From Pseudomonas graminis (GTDB taxonomy: Bacteria > Pseudomonadota > Gammaproteobacteria > Pseudomonadales > Pseudomonadaceae), in the NCBI RefSeq assembly GCF_013201545.1, contig NZ_CP053746.1, forward strand, positions 3,424,501 through 3,488,500: DNA of 64,000 nucleotides. The letters run 5' to 3'. The notes below the pieces were generated by a model. That model saw nothing but the letters and a program-made list of their open reading frames with translations, had not been told where the DNA came from and made no database searches. Every line of letters begins with the position of its first letter. Within the stretch, counting starts at the first letter, position 1. Below are positions 54,552 through 63,924 of the stretch, piece by piece. The translations under genes and the position numbers were made by a program.

Positions 54552-55877
54552 ATGAGTCGTCACATTCACCTGTCGGCGTTCCTGCTGACCGGGCCGGTCA
54601 TTCACAGTCATGCGGTCTGGCGCCATCCCGAGACGGTCGGCCATTACCTTGATCCCGAGTATTACGCCCGCACGGCGCGGGTGGTGGAGGAGGGGCTGTT
54701 CGATTTCCTGTTCTTCGCCGACCGGCTGGCGGTGGGCGATCAGATGGGCGGCTCGCGCGACCTGGCCCTGCGTTACGGTGCGCAGGATGCGACGCGGCTG
54801 GACCCGCTGCCGATTCTGTCCTATCTGGTCGGGCAAACGAGCAAGCTGGGCCTGGGCGCTACCCGCTCGACGACGTATTACGAGCCGGCGCACATCGCCC
54901 GGGAGTTCGCCACGCTCGATCATCTGTCCAAAGGCCGCGCTGCCTGGAACATCGTCACGTCGATGAACGACAGCGAAGGGCGCCTGTTCGGCAAGGACAA
55001 ACACCTTGAGCATGACCTGCGTTACGACCGCGCTGACGAGTTCGTCGAAGTGGCGCTGAAGTTGTGGCGCAGCTGGGCGCCGGATGCGTTGAAGCTGGAC
55101 CGGGAAAGCGGCGTGCTGGCCGACCCGTCGAAGATCACTTCGGTGCAGCATCATGGCGAATGGTTCAAGGTCGAAGGTCCGCTGAACATTCCGCGTACGC
55201 CGCAAGGGCGGCCGGTGCTGATTCAGGCAGGCTCCTCGGGCCGAGGACGGCGGTTCGGCGCGCGCTGGGCCGAGGCGATTTTCACCATTCACCCGCACCT
55301 CAAAGCCATGCACGCGTTTCGCCAGGACGTGCGCGAACAGGTCGTCGCGCAAGGCCGCCACGCCGACAGCTGTAAAGTGCTGACGGCTGTGATGCCGTTT
55401 ATTGGTGGCAGCGAAGCCGAGGCGCGGGCCAAGCGCGACAAGCACAACGCATTGGCGCGCCCGGAACTGGGGCTGGTCACGCTGGCGTCGCAACTGAACG
55501 TGGACCTCTCGCCGTTTCCGCTGTCGGCGACCCTGGCGGAGATCGCACGCGCGCCGTCGATACCGCCTGCTGCGGCGGAGAAGCTGCTGATGCAGGGGCC
55601 GGACACGACGCTGGAGGAACTGGGCCGGATTTTCGCCAGCAGCGTCCGGGTGCCGCAACTGGTCGGCACGGGGGCGCAGATCGCCGATCAACTGGCGGAG
55701 ATGTTCACGTTGGGTGGCTGCGACGGGTTCGTGATTTCTCCGGCGTATTTGCCGGGCTCGTTCAGCGAATTCGTCGAAAGCGTCATCCCGCACCTGCAAC
55801 GCAAAGGGCTGTTTCGCACAGCCTATGAAGGCTCGACCCTGCGTGAGCATCTGGGGTTGGAGGCGCTGGACTCCTGA
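54552..55877 (+). CDS. FMN-dependent monooxygenase, NtaA/SnaA/DszA family
   Basis: The 441-aa luciferase-fold enzyme starts with the family pattern HLSAFLLTGPVIHSHAVWRH and has GLFDFLFFADRLAVGD, YEPAHIAREFATLDHLSKGR and RPVLIQAGSSGRGRRFGARW. Members need reduced FMN from a separate reductase and split C-S or C-N bonds. Next to an SsuA-like protein, desulfonation for sulfur supply is the likely use. AGGAGCG stands before the ATG. Confidence 0.92.
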   Translation: MSRHIHLSAFLLTGPVIHSHAVWRHPETVGHYLDPEYYARTARVVEEGLFDFLFFADRLAVGDQMGGSRDLALRYGAQDATRLDPLPILSYLVGQTSKLGLGATRSTTYYEPAHIAREFATLDHLSKGRAAWNIVTSMNDSEGRLFGKDKHLEHDLRYDRADEFVEVALKLWRSWAPDALKLDRESGVLADPSKITSVQHHGEWFKVEGPLNIPRTPQGRPVLIQAGSSGRGRRFGARWAEAIFTIHPHLKAMHAFRQDVREQVVAQGRHADSCKVLTAVMPFIGGSEAEARAKRDKHNALARPELGLVTLASQLNVDLSPFPLSATLAEIARAPSIPPAAAEKLLMQGPDTTLEELGRIFASSVRVPQLVGTGAQIADQLAEMFTLGGCDGFVISPAYLPGSFSEFVESVIPHLQRKGLFRTAYEGSTLREHLGLEALDS

Positions 55878-56003
55878 ACCCTGCGCCTGAGAAATTCATA
55901 CTCCGTACAGCCACCTGACAGCTTTGCGCGATCATTGACGGGCTGACATTCGCGACATGCTGCGTATGATGAGCCCGACGTTTTTCGCAAAAGGCTCACG
56001 CTC

Positions 56004-56726
56004 ATGATGAAGTTTTTCGCCGCGCTGCTGTGTGTGTTTACCGGCATGGCCCACGCAGAACCCGCGCTGCTCACCGATCTTGCGCTGCCGTACCTGGCGG
56101 CGGCGTCCGCTGAATCCAAAGACAAGCCCCTGATCATTTTCCTGCACGGCTACGGCAGCGACGAGCGCGACCTGCTAGACATCAAAAACGATCTCTCTCC
56201 GAGCTACACCTACCTCTCCGTGCGGGCGCCGCAGGAAGTCGACGGCGGCGGCTACAAGTGGTTCACCCAGGACACCGATCAGGCCGAATACGAAGGCGTG
56301 ACCAGCGATGTCGACAAAAGCACCGACCTGCTGCGGACTTTCATCCAGCAGGCCACCGAGAAATACCAGACCCAGCCCGACAAAGTGATCCTGGTCGGCT
56401 TCAGCCAGGGCGCGATGATGAGTTACCAGATCGGCCTGCAATATCCGGAACTGGTGCACGGCATCGCGCCCTTGAGCGGCAAGATTCTCGCGTCCATCCA
56501 TTCACGCCTGAAACCCGATGAGCGTCTGAAACCACTGAAGGTGTTCATCGGCCACGGCTCGGCCGACACCCGCGTGGCTTACTCGGGTGCAACCGACGCC
56601 AAAGCGGTGCTGGAGAATTTGCTGATCGTTCCCGAGTTTCATTCTTACGCGGGAGCAGGGCATACGATTACAACGGCTGAAGTGGCGGACTTGAGGCACT
56701 GGCTGGAAGCGCAACTGCAGAAATAA
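56004..56726 (+). CDS. Exported carboxylesterase/phospholipase (alpha/beta hydrolase)
   Basis: The 240-aa enzyme has a signal peptide (cleavage near MAHA), HGYGSDERDLLD for the oxyanion hole, nucleophile Ser134 in GFSQGAMM, Asp in GSADTRVAY and His in YAGAGHTI. This is the YpfH/carboxylesterase-2 type, here sent to the periplasm rather than kept in the cytoplasm. It starts ATGATG, so either Met may be used. The gene is separate from both neighbours. Confidence 0.9.
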   Translation: MMKFFAALLCVFTGMAHAEPALLTDLALPYLAAASAESKDKPLIIFLHGYGSDERDLLDIKNDLSPSYTYLSVRAPQEVDGGGYKWFTQDTDQAEYEGVTSDVDKSTDLLRTFIQQATEKYQTQPDKVILVGFSQGAMMSYQIGLQYPELVHGIAPLSGKILASIHSRLKPDERLKPLKVFIGHGSADTRVAYSGATDAKAVLENLLIVPEFHSYAGAGHTITTAEVADLRHWLEAQLQK

Positions 56727-56749
56727 CCCCGTGGAAGAGACCAGGGCCG

Positions 56750-57604
56750 CTATAGGCCCTGACTGCCACGAATCAGCTCATACGCCCGGCGCGCCAGCGG
56801 ATTCACCGTATTGGGACGAATCCACAGGTAATAAGTGACGTCGGGCATTCTCGGCAGACCGTCGGCTTCCCCCAGCACCCGCATGTCCGGCCCGAGCATT
56901 TCCATGCTTCGCGCCGTGACCCCGAGGCCCGCGCGCGTGGCGGCCTTGATGCCGATCAGGTTCGACGCCAGGTACGCCTGACGCCATTCGATGTCGGCGC
57001 GCTCCAGTGCTTCGATGGCATAGCGCCGGTAAATACTCGGCTCGTCCACCAGAATGAGCGGTATCGGTTCTCCAGGAACGTGCAGGTACTGCGCCGAGCA
57101 GATCCACCACACCGGCGACGTGCGCAAGGCGAACCCTTCCAGCGCCGGATCCTCGCGGGTTGAAATCACCATGTCGACCTTGCCGCGATGCAAATCCTCC
57201 ATCAGAAACGGGCTCCGACCGACGTCGATCTCCAGTCGCAGCTTCGGCGCAGAACGGGCGATGTGGCTGAGGATCGGCGGCAGGATGGTGTCGGCGATGT
57301 CGTGGGGCGAGCCGATACGCAGCACGCCGCTCATGCTGCTTTCGCGAAGGGAGTTGAGCGCGTCGTCGTTCAGCGAAAGCATCTGCCGGGCATGGCGTAA
57401 CAGCTGTCGACCGGGTTCGGTGAGTTGCTTCTGACGGCCCTGTTTCTGGAACAGACTGACGCCAATCTGTTGCTCCAGACGCTGCATGTGCTGGGTAACC
57501 GACGACTGCGTGCGTGACAGATGCGCCCCGGCGCCAGCGAAGCTGTGGTGATCGACGACGGCGACGAAAGTGCGCAGCAGTTCGAGGTCTAGGGTAGAGG
57601 ACAT
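56750..57604 (-). CDS. LysR-type transcriptional regulator
   Basis: The 284-aa protein has the N-terminal winged helix (LELLRTFVAVVDHHSFAGAG ... TQSSVTQHMQRLEQQIGVSL) and a C-terminal ligand-binding domain (VDMVISTREDPALEG). It is divergent from the amino-acid ABC transporter operon that starts at 58002, the likely target, although the 400-bp gap leaves this open. Confidence 0.92.
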   Translation of the reverse strand: MSSTLDLELLRTFVAVVDHHSFAGAGAHLSRTQSSVTQHMQRLEQQIGVSLFQKQGRQKQLTEPGRQLLRHARQMLSLNDDALNSLRESSMSGVLRIGSPHDIADTILPPILSHIARSAPKLRLEIDVGRSPFLMEDLHRGKVDMVISTREDPALEGFALRTSPVWWICSAQYLHVPGEPIPLILVDEPSIYRRYAIEALERADIEWRQAYLASNLIGIKAATRAGLGVTARSMEMLGPDMRVLGEADGLPRMPDVTYYLWIRPNTVNPLARRAYELIRGSQGL

Positions 57605-58001
57605 CGTGTTTACTCGTTTGAACGGTTTATTACCCGCAGCGCCATTGCTTGTAGGCGTGAGCGTGCTCGCGATCGCGATCTGTCAGGCCAATCATCGGCG
57701 CAGATACACAGCAATCGTGAGCAAGCTCACTCCTGCACGCCTGTATTACATCAGCTGAACGGGCAAATACATTACGGTTTTTTATGAATGGGGAAAGCCC
57801 AGTCTCAAAAAATGTCGATAAAGCTCAATAAAACAGTGCTTATGCTTTTTTGCTTTAAGGGCCGAAACCAGAAAGTTATAACCATATTTGATATTTGCAT
57901 TTCCGCTCCGGCAGTTCCCTCCCTAGCATGCAGCTCATTACAAGGCGCTGACGCATTACCCGTCGCACGCGCCGAGCCGATGTCCATCTGAGGGGAAGTC
58001 C
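57605..58001. other. Divergent gap with a REP-like pair
   Basis: A different REP family forms an inverted pair at about 57648-57676 (GTGAGCGTGCTCGCGATCGC) and 57705-57741 (GCAATCGTGAGCAAGCTCAC). The rest is AT-rich around 57780-57900 and probably holds the promoters. No gene is supported. Confidence 0.65.
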
Positions 58002-58844
58002 ATGCCGTCCACGCGTTCGCCACTTGCTCGTATCCTGCCGCTGATGATCGGCGCCACCGTGACGCTGGGCGCCAGTTTTGCGGCGCAGGTCGATGCCACT
58101 CTGGACAAGATCGAGCAGCGCCACCGTGTGGTGGTGGGGGTGCTGCTGTCCGGCGGCCCGTTTGGCTCCATTGACCCGACGACGCAGAAACCCGAGGGCC
58201 TGAACGTGGACCTGGCCGAAGACGTGGGTCGTCAGCTCGGCGCCGAAGTGGAACTGGTGTCCGTGCTGCCCGCCAACCGTGTGCAGTTCCTGCAGCAGGG
58301 CAAGGTCGATCTGCTGATCGCCAACATGGAGTGGACCGCTGAGCGCGGCCAGCAGTTGGGATTCGTACCCACGCCGTTCTATCGCGTCGGCGGCACCGCA
58401 GCGTTGCTCAAAGACAGCAAGATCACCCGCTGGGAAGACCTCAAAGGCCAACCGGTCTGCACGTCCCAGGGCAGCAGCTACGTCAAGCCGCTCACCGAAT
58501 TCGGCGCTGAACTGAAAGCATTCAAAAGCTCCTCGGAGTCGTTGCTCGCCTTGCGGGGCAACAACTGCGTCGCGGCCGTGCACGACGCGACGCTGATCAA
58601 TCCATTGGTGGCCGACAGCCCGGAATGGCAGAACTACCGCGCCCTCAGTCCCGAACTCAATCCTGCGCCGTCTGTGATCTGGACCCGCCCCGGCGAGACC
58701 GACACCCAGGCCAAACTCGACGCCATCGTCAAAGGCTGGCACCGCACCGGCTGGCTGATCGACGCCGAGAAGCGCCACCACATCACCCCGGCCTCGCCAG
58801 CGCTGGTCGAGCTGCACGACAAGTTCCAGGCCGCGGGCGCCTGA
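58002..58844 (+). CDS. Amino-acid-type ABC substrate-binding protein, first paralogue
   Basis: The 280-aa protein has a signal sequence and the family-3 (polar amino acid) binding-protein fold: LDKIEQRHRVVVGVLLSGGP, GLNVDLAEDVGRQLG, NRVQFLQQGKVDLLIANMEW, WEDLKGQPVCTSQGSSYVKP. It is clearly related to the next gene and lies 52 bp upstream of it. Both would feed the permeases encoded at 62412 and 63136. AGGGGAAG stands before the ATG. Confidence 0.92.
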   Translation: MPSTRSPLARILPLMIGATVTLGASFAAQVDATLDKIEQRHRVVVGVLLSGGPFGSIDPTTQKPEGLNVDLAEDVGRQLGAEVELVSVLPANRVQFLQQGKVDLLIANMEWTAERGQQLGFVPTPFYRVGGTAALLKDSKITRWEDLKGQPVCTSQGSSYVKPLTEFGAELKAFKSSSESLLALRGNNCVAAVHDATLINPLVADSPEWQNYRALSPELNPAPSVIWTRPGETDTQAKLDAIVKGWHRTGWLIDAEKRHHITPASPALVELHDKFQAAGA

Positions 58845-58896
58845 GTTGCTGCTCTTTTTCGCCCGGTTTTTCAGGTTTCCTACAAGGCATTCGTTC

Positions 58897-59745
58897 ATGA
58901 GCAGCTTTTCCATCGGCAAGACCCTGTCCGCTATTGGCCTCTCGATCGGCCTGGCAATGGGGGCGACCCTGGCCCACGCCGACGCGACGCTGGACAAGAT
59001 CAATCAGCGCCACAAAATCAGCATCGGCGTGATCCTCAGCGGCCCGCCGTTTGGCACCATCGATCCGAAGACCGGCGAGCACCTGGGCTACAACGTCGAG
59101 CTGGCCAAGGGGATCGCACAGAAGCTCGGCGTCGAAGTCGAAACCGTTTCCGTGCTGGCCCCCAACCGCGTGCAGTTTCTACAGCAGGGCAAGGTCGACA
59201 TCCTGATCGCCAACATGCAGTACACCGATGAGCGCGCCGAGATTCTCGACTACGCGCCGACGCCCTACGAAGAAGTCGGTGGCGCCGCGCTGATCCGCAA
59301 GGGCGCGGGCATCAGCAAATGGGAAGACCTCAAGGGCAAGCCGGTTTGCGTGTCTCAGGGCAGCAACTTCATCAAGCCATTGCAGGAAACCTACGGCGCT
59401 GAAATCAAGGCGTTCCGCAGCCAGTCCGAGTCGCTGTTGTCCTTGCGTGGCAACGGTTGCGTGGCCGCCGTGCACGTCAGTCCGACCATGCATGCGCTGC
59501 TGGATGATCCGGAGTGGGCCGACTACAACCTCCCGCTGGCCAACGACCTGATCCCGTCGAAATCGGTGATCTGGGTGCGCAAGGGCGAGCACGATACCCA
59601 GGCAAAAATCGACGCGATCATTCGCGACTGGCACCGCAGCGGCTGGCTGATCGAACTCGGCGAACGCACTGGCATGGCCTCCTCTCAAGCCCTGCGTGAC
59701 CTGCACGAACAGTTCCGCAGCGCAGCGCCGCTTGCCACCAAATGA
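58897..59745 (+). CDS. Amino-acid-type ABC substrate-binding protein, second paralogue
   Basis: The 282-aa protein has a signal peptide (cleavage after ATLAHA) and the same fold as its neighbour (LDKINQRHKISIGVILSGPP, NRVQFLQQGKVDILIANMQY, WEDLKGKPVCVSQGSNFIKP). The ligand-facing stretches differ between the two, so they may take different amino acids. I chose the ATG at 58897, where the signal peptide begins. Confidence 0.92.
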   Translation: MSSFSIGKTLSAIGLSIGLAMGATLAHADATLDKINQRHKISIGVILSGPPFGTIDPKTGEHLGYNVELAKGIAQKLGVEVETVSVLAPNRVQFLQQGKVDILIANMQYTDERAEILDYAPTPYEEVGGAALIRKGAGISKWEDLKGKPVCVSQGSNFIKPLQETYGAEIKAFRSQSESLLSLRGNGCVAAVHVSPTMHALLDDPEWADYNLPLANDLIPSKSVIWVRKGEHDTQAKIDAIIRDWHRSGWLIELGERTGMASSQALRDLHEQFRSAAPLATK

Positions 59746-59761
59746 CCCCAGGAGGCCAGCG

Positions 59762-61201
59762 ATGAACAGCGATCTGTTCCAGACGTTGCAGCAACTGATC
59801 GGCGCCAGCCATGTGCGGCCGGGCGCCGAATCTGCGGCGCAACTGACCGACAAGCAGGGCAGTTACGTCGGCCAGGCACTCGCTGTGGTGCGTCCGGCCG
59901 ACACCGACGAGGTCGCGGCGGTGGTCCGCGCCTGTGTCGCCCACAGGGCACCGATTGTGGTGCAGGGCGGCAACACCGGGTTGATGGGCGCGGCAACCCC
60001 GGATGCCAGCGGGCGTTCGGTGTTGTTGCTGCTCGACCGCTTGAATCGCGTGCGCCAGATCGATACCGACAACGACACCCTCACGGTCGAGGCCGGCTGC
60101 ATCCTGCAGAACATTCAGGAGGTGGCCCGGGAAGCGGGGCGTCTGTTCCCCCTGAGCCTGGGCGCGGAGGGCAGTTGTACCATCGGCGGCAACCTCGGTA
60201 CCAATGCGGGCGGCACCGCGGTGCTGCGTTACGGCAACACCCGCGAGCTGACCCTGGGCCTGGAAGTGGTCACCGCCGAAGGCGAGATCTGGCATGGGCT
60301 GCGGGGTCTGCGCAAGGACAACACCGGTTACGACCTGCGTGACCTGTACATCGGCAGCGAAGGCACCTTAGGCATCATTACGGCGGCGACGCTTAAACTG
60401 TTTCCGCTGCCCAAAGCGCAAAGTACCGCGTTTCTGGCGTTCGATTCGCTGACCCAGGCGGTGAGTTTCCTGTCCCATGCCCGCGCCGGTTTCGGTGCCA
60501 GCCTGACCGCATTCGAACTGCTCACCGCCGATTGCCTGGCGCTGCTGCGCGAGCAGTTTCCCGAAGGTCCGCAGCCGTTTTCGAATGCCGCTCAACCTTG
60601 GTTCGCTTTGCTGGAACTGTCCGATAACCACAGCGAAGCCCATGCCCGTCAGGCGTTCGAGGACGTGTTGGGCAGCGCCTTCGAAGAGGGCCTGCTGGCT
60701 GATGCGCTGATTGCCGAAAGTCTGGCCCAGAGCGAGGCGCTGTGGCTGCTGCGCGAGAACATGAGCGACGCGCAGAAGCGGGCCGGACGCAACATGAAGC
60801 ACGACATCTCGATCCCGATTTCGCGCATCGTCGAATTCGTCGAACACACCGACGCCATGCTGCAACAGCACTTTCCCGGTGTGCGCAATTTCACCTTCGG
60901 TCATCTGGGCGACGGCAACCTGCATTACAACGTCGCCCACCCACTCGACTCCACCGTCGAGGCACACATGACCCGCTACTCCGAACTCAGCCAGCGGGTG
61001 CACGACAGCGCCCATGCCCATGGCGGCTCGATCAGCGCCGAGCATGGCATCGGCCAACGCAAACTGAGCATGCTGCCGCGCTACAAAAGCGCCGTCGAAC
61101 TGGACCTGATGAGCCGCGTTAAACAGGCGCTGGACCCTCTCAATCTGCTCAATCCAGGCAAGGTCCTGGCGAGCGTCGAAAGCCGGAGCACCGCCCCATG
61201 A
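59762..61201 (+). CDS. FAD-linked D-2-hydroxyacid dehydrogenase (D-2-hydroxyglutarate/glycolate type)
   Basis: The 479-aa enzyme has an FAD type-4 binding domain (APIVVQGGNTGLMG, LGAEGSCTIGGNLGTNAGGT, YIGSEGTLGIITAATLKLFP) and the C-terminal substrate domain with HLGDGNLHYNVAHP and SAEHGIGQRKL. It would oxidise a D-2-hydroxyacid to the keto acid, a fitting partner for the aminotransferase encoded next. AGGAGG precedes the ATG at 59762. It overlaps the next gene by 4 bases. Confidence 0.92.
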   Translation: MNSDLFQTLQQLIGASHVRPGAESAAQLTDKQGSYVGQALAVVRPADTDEVAAVVRACVAHRAPIVVQGGNTGLMGAATPDASGRSVLLLLDRLNRVRQIDTDNDTLTVEAGCILQNIQEVAREAGRLFPLSLGAEGSCTIGGNLGTNAGGTAVLRYGNTRELTLGLEVVTAEGEIWHGLRGLRKDNTGYDLRDLYIGSEGTLGIITAATLKLFPLPKAQSTAFLAFDSLTQAVSFLSHARAGFGASLTAFELLTADCLALLREQFPEGPQPFSNAAQPWFALLELSDNHSEAHARQAFEDVLGSAFEEGLLADALIAESLAQSEALWLLRENMSDAQKRAGRNMKHDISIPISRIVEFVEHTDAMLQQHFPGVRNFTFGHLGDGNLHYNVAHPLDSTVEAHMTRYSELSQRVHDSAHAHGGSISAEHGIGQRKLSMLPRYKSAVELDLMSRVKQALDPLNLLNPGKVLASVESRSTAP

Positions 61202-62415
61202 GTGTTCGTTTGTCCAAGCGTATCCAGCGCGTTTCGCTGTCCGCCAACGCGGCGGCCAAATCCCGGGCCAACGCCTTGCGTGAGGCCGGTCACGACATCC
61301 TTGACCTGACCACCGGCGAGCCGGATTTCGACACGCCCGAGCACATTAAGCAGGCGGCGTACACAGCCATCGACGCCGGTGCGACCAAGTACACGCCGAC
61401 GCCGGGGGTTAAGAAGCTGCGTGAAGCCGTGCAGCGCAAGTTGCAGCGTGAGAACCGTCTGGACTATGCGCTGCCGTCGATTGTCATCGGCAACGGCGCC
61501 AAGCAGGTCATTTTCAACGCCTTCGCCGCGACTCTGGACGAAGGCGATGAAGTGCTGGTGCCGGTGCCTTACTGGCCGTCGTTTCCGGACATCGTGCGGG
61601 TCAACGGCGGCGAGCCGGTGTTCATCGAATGCGGCCTGGAACAGGGCTGCAAACTGACCCCCGCGCAACTGGAACAACACATCAACGAGCGCACCCGCTG
61701 GCTGATCATCAACGGCCCCGGCAACCCGAGCGGCGCGGTGTACAGCGAAGCGGAGCTGCTGGCGCTGGCCGACGTTTTACGTCGTCATCCCCCCGTGCTG
61801 GTGCTGCTGGACGAGCTGTACGAGCACATTCGTTTCGACGGTCAATCTGCGCTGAGCCTGCTCAACGTCGCGCCGGACCTGCAATCCCGTGCCCTGTTGA
61901 TCGGCGGGGTTTCCAAGACCTATGCCATGACCGGCTGGCGCATCGGCTTCGGCGCCGGCCCTCAAGCCCTGACCGGCGCGATGACGGTCATGCAGTCGCA
62001 ATCCACGTCCGGCGCTTCGTCGGTGGGGCAGGCGGCGGCATTGGCAGCGTTCGAAGGCGGCCTGGCTTTCTTGCCGGACCAGATCCAGGCTTACCGGCAA
62101 CGCCGCGATCTGTTGGTGGCCGCGTTGACCGACGTAGACGGCCTTGATGTGCTCATACCCGAAGGTGGATTTTTTGTCTTTGTCCGCTGTGCCGGATTAT
62201 TGGGACGCGTTCGTCCCGATGGCCAGCGCCTGACTAACGACAACGACGTGGTGGATTACCTGCTGGAGCAGGGCGTGGCCGGGGTGGCCGGCAGTGCTTA
62301 CGGTCTGTCTCCGTGGTTCCGTTTGTCCATCGCAACGGCCACCAGCAGCGTCATCGAGGCTGGACGGCGCATCGCCAACGCCTGCGCCCGGTTGCGGGTC
62401 GAGGCGCTGGCATGA
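61198..62415 (+). CDS. Class I/II pyridoxal-phosphate aminotransferase (aspartate-type)
   Basis: The 405-aa enzyme has the AspC-subgroup fold: LTTGEPDFDTPEHIKQAA, TKYTPTPGVKKLREAV, NGPGNPSGAVYSEAE, LLDELYEHIRFDG and the PLP lysine in GGVSKTYAMTGWRIGFG. It would exchange amino groups between an imported amino acid and a keto acid. It overlaps the genes on both sides by 4 bases, showing tight operon organisation. Confidence 0.94.
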   Translation: MSVRLSKRIQRVSLSANAAAKSRANALREAGHDILDLTTGEPDFDTPEHIKQAAYTAIDAGATKYTPTPGVKKLREAVQRKLQRENRLDYALPSIVIGNGAKQVIFNAFAATLDEGDEVLVPVPYWPSFPDIVRVNGGEPVFIECGLEQGCKLTPAQLEQHINERTRWLIINGPGNPSGAVYSEAELLALADVLRRHPPVLVLLDELYEHIRFDGQSALSLLNVAPDLQSRALLIGGVSKTYAMTGWRIGFGAGPQALTGAMTVMQSQSTSGASSVGQAAALAAFEGGLAFLPDQIQAYRQRRDLLVAALTDVDGLDVLIPEGGFFVFVRCAGLLGRVRPDGQRLTNDNDVVDYLLEQGVAGVAGSAYGLSPWFRLSIATATSSVIEAGRRIANACARLRVEALA

Positions 62416-63146
62416 GTCATTGGCTTGAAGGGTTCGTGCACTGGACGGCCGCGTTCGGCCTGAACTACAGCTTTTTGCTGGACGCCTATCAGCGCGGTTC
62501 GATGGTCAATGGCGCGCTGACCACCGTCTTGCTGTGCGCATTCACGATCGTGGGCAGCCTGTTGGCAGGTCTTGCGCTTGCCGCGATGCTGACCAGCGGC
62601 AAGCCCTATCTGGCCAGACCTGCGCGGGCGTTCATCGAAGTGACCCGCAACACGCCGACGCTGGTGCAGCTCTACTGCGCGTTCCTGGTGCTGAACATGC
62701 TGCTGACTCAGGCCATTGGCGCTGCGAACCCGCTGACGCCGTTCGCCTGGGTGGTCATCGTGATCTCCCTGCACAAGGGCGCGTTCCACGCCGAAGCCTT
62801 GCGCGCCGGCATTGAAGCGGTGCCGAGCGTGACGCTGGAAGCGGCGAGCTCCCTGGCCTTCAGCAGCCGCCAGTTGCTATGGAACGTGCAACTGCCGCTG
62901 GCGATGCGTTTCGCGCTCCCGTCGCTGATCAACAACCTGATCGATCTGGTGAAAATGACGGCGGTGGCGTCGGCCATTGCCGTAGGCGACATCACCTACG
63001 CCTCGATCATGATCTGGACCCAGAGCGACAACGTGCTGGAACTGATGATTCTGCTGCTGGCGTTTTTCGGCCTGCTCAGCTTCGTCGTCAATTGCGTGGG
63101 CCGTGCCCTCGAAGCCAAATTGAGGATGCCCGGTTATGGCCATTGA
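62412..63146 (+). CDS. Amino-acid ABC transporter permease 1 (HisM/GlnP type)
   Basis: The 244-aa membrane protein has five hydrophobic segments. It shows the polar-amino-acid permease patterns FIEVTRNTPTLVQLYCAFLV and GIEAVPSVTLEAASSLAFSS, the latter being the EAA loop that contacts the ATPase. The ATG at 62412 overlaps the aminotransferase stop, and the end overlaps permease 2 by 11 bases. Confidence 0.93.
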   Translation: MSHWLEGFVHWTAAFGLNYSFLLDAYQRGSMVNGALTTVLLCAFTIVGSLLAGLALAAMLTSGKPYLARPARAFIEVTRNTPTLVQLYCAFLVLNMLLTQAIGAANPLTPFAWVVIVISLHKGAFHAEALRAGIEAVPSVTLEAASSLAFSSRQLLWNVQLPLAMRFALPSLINNLIDLVKMTAVASAIAVGDITYASIMIWTQSDNVLELMILLLAFFGLLSFVVNCVGRALEAKLRMPGYGH

Positions 63147-63924
63147 TTCGTCTGTGCGCGTGCTGGCCGGGTGGCCGCGTCGGCATCCGGGCACGCTGGC
63201 GCTGCTGGCCGCGGTGCTGCTCTGGCTGGTCTTCGGCGCCCCGAAAAGCCCGGTGTTTGCGGCGCTCCGGGAGTGGTCGCCAGCGCTGGCGACGGGCTTT
63301 GCCCAGAACATTCTGATCAGCCTGCTGGCGATTGCCATCGGCTCCGTGCTCGGCCTGCTGGTGGGCGCGCTGGCGGTGTCGCCGCTGTGGATCACCCGGC
63401 TGCCCGCGAAGATCTGGGTGCAGGTATTTCGTAACGCGCCGTGGCTGGTGCTGATCTATTTCACCACTTACGTGTTTCCGTTCGAGCTGCACATCGGTAC
63501 GTCCTGGATCTCGTTTCCGGACTGGGTGAAAGTCACCCTCGGCCTGGCGTTGCCCGCCAGCGCCAACGTCGCGGAAATCTTTCGCGGCGCCATCGGTTCG
63601 ATACCCGGTACGCAGTGGGAAGCCTCCCGCTCGCTGGCCTTCACACGCGGGCAGATCTTCCGTTCGATCATCCTGCCGCAGTGCTTCAAGCGCATGTTGC
63701 CGCCGTGGATGAACCTCTACGCGGTGATCACCATGGGCACCGCGCTGGCCTCGCTGGTGGGTGTGCATGACCTGATCGACACCGCGCAGATTGCCAGCAA
63801 TACGGTCAACCGGACCGGCTTCACGGTGCTGATCTACTTCAGCGTGCTGGCCCTGTTTTTCGCCTACTGCTATCCGATTTCCCGATTCACTCAATTCCTG
63901 GAGCGACGTTATGCCTTCTCCTGA
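63136..63924 (+). CDS. Amino-acid ABC transporter permease 2
   Basis: The 262-aa protein is the partner of permease 1, with VFRNAPWLVLIYFTTYVFPF and the EAA loop GAIGSIPGTQWEASRSLAFT. It has about five membrane segments after a charged N-terminus. The end overlaps the ATPase gene by 14 bases. Confidence 0.93.
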   Translation: MAIDSSVRVLAGWPRRHPGTLALLAAVLLWLVFGAPKSPVFAALREWSPALATGFAQNILISLLAIAIGSVLGLLVGALAVSPLWITRLPAKIWVQVFRNAPWLVLIYFTTYVFPFELHIGTSWISFPDWVKVTLGLALPASANVAEIFRGAIGSIPGTQWEASRSLAFTRGQIFRSIILPQCFKRMLPPWMNLYAVITMGTALASLVGVHDLIDTAQIASNTVNRTGFTVLIYFSVLALFFAYCYPISRFTQFLERRYAFS

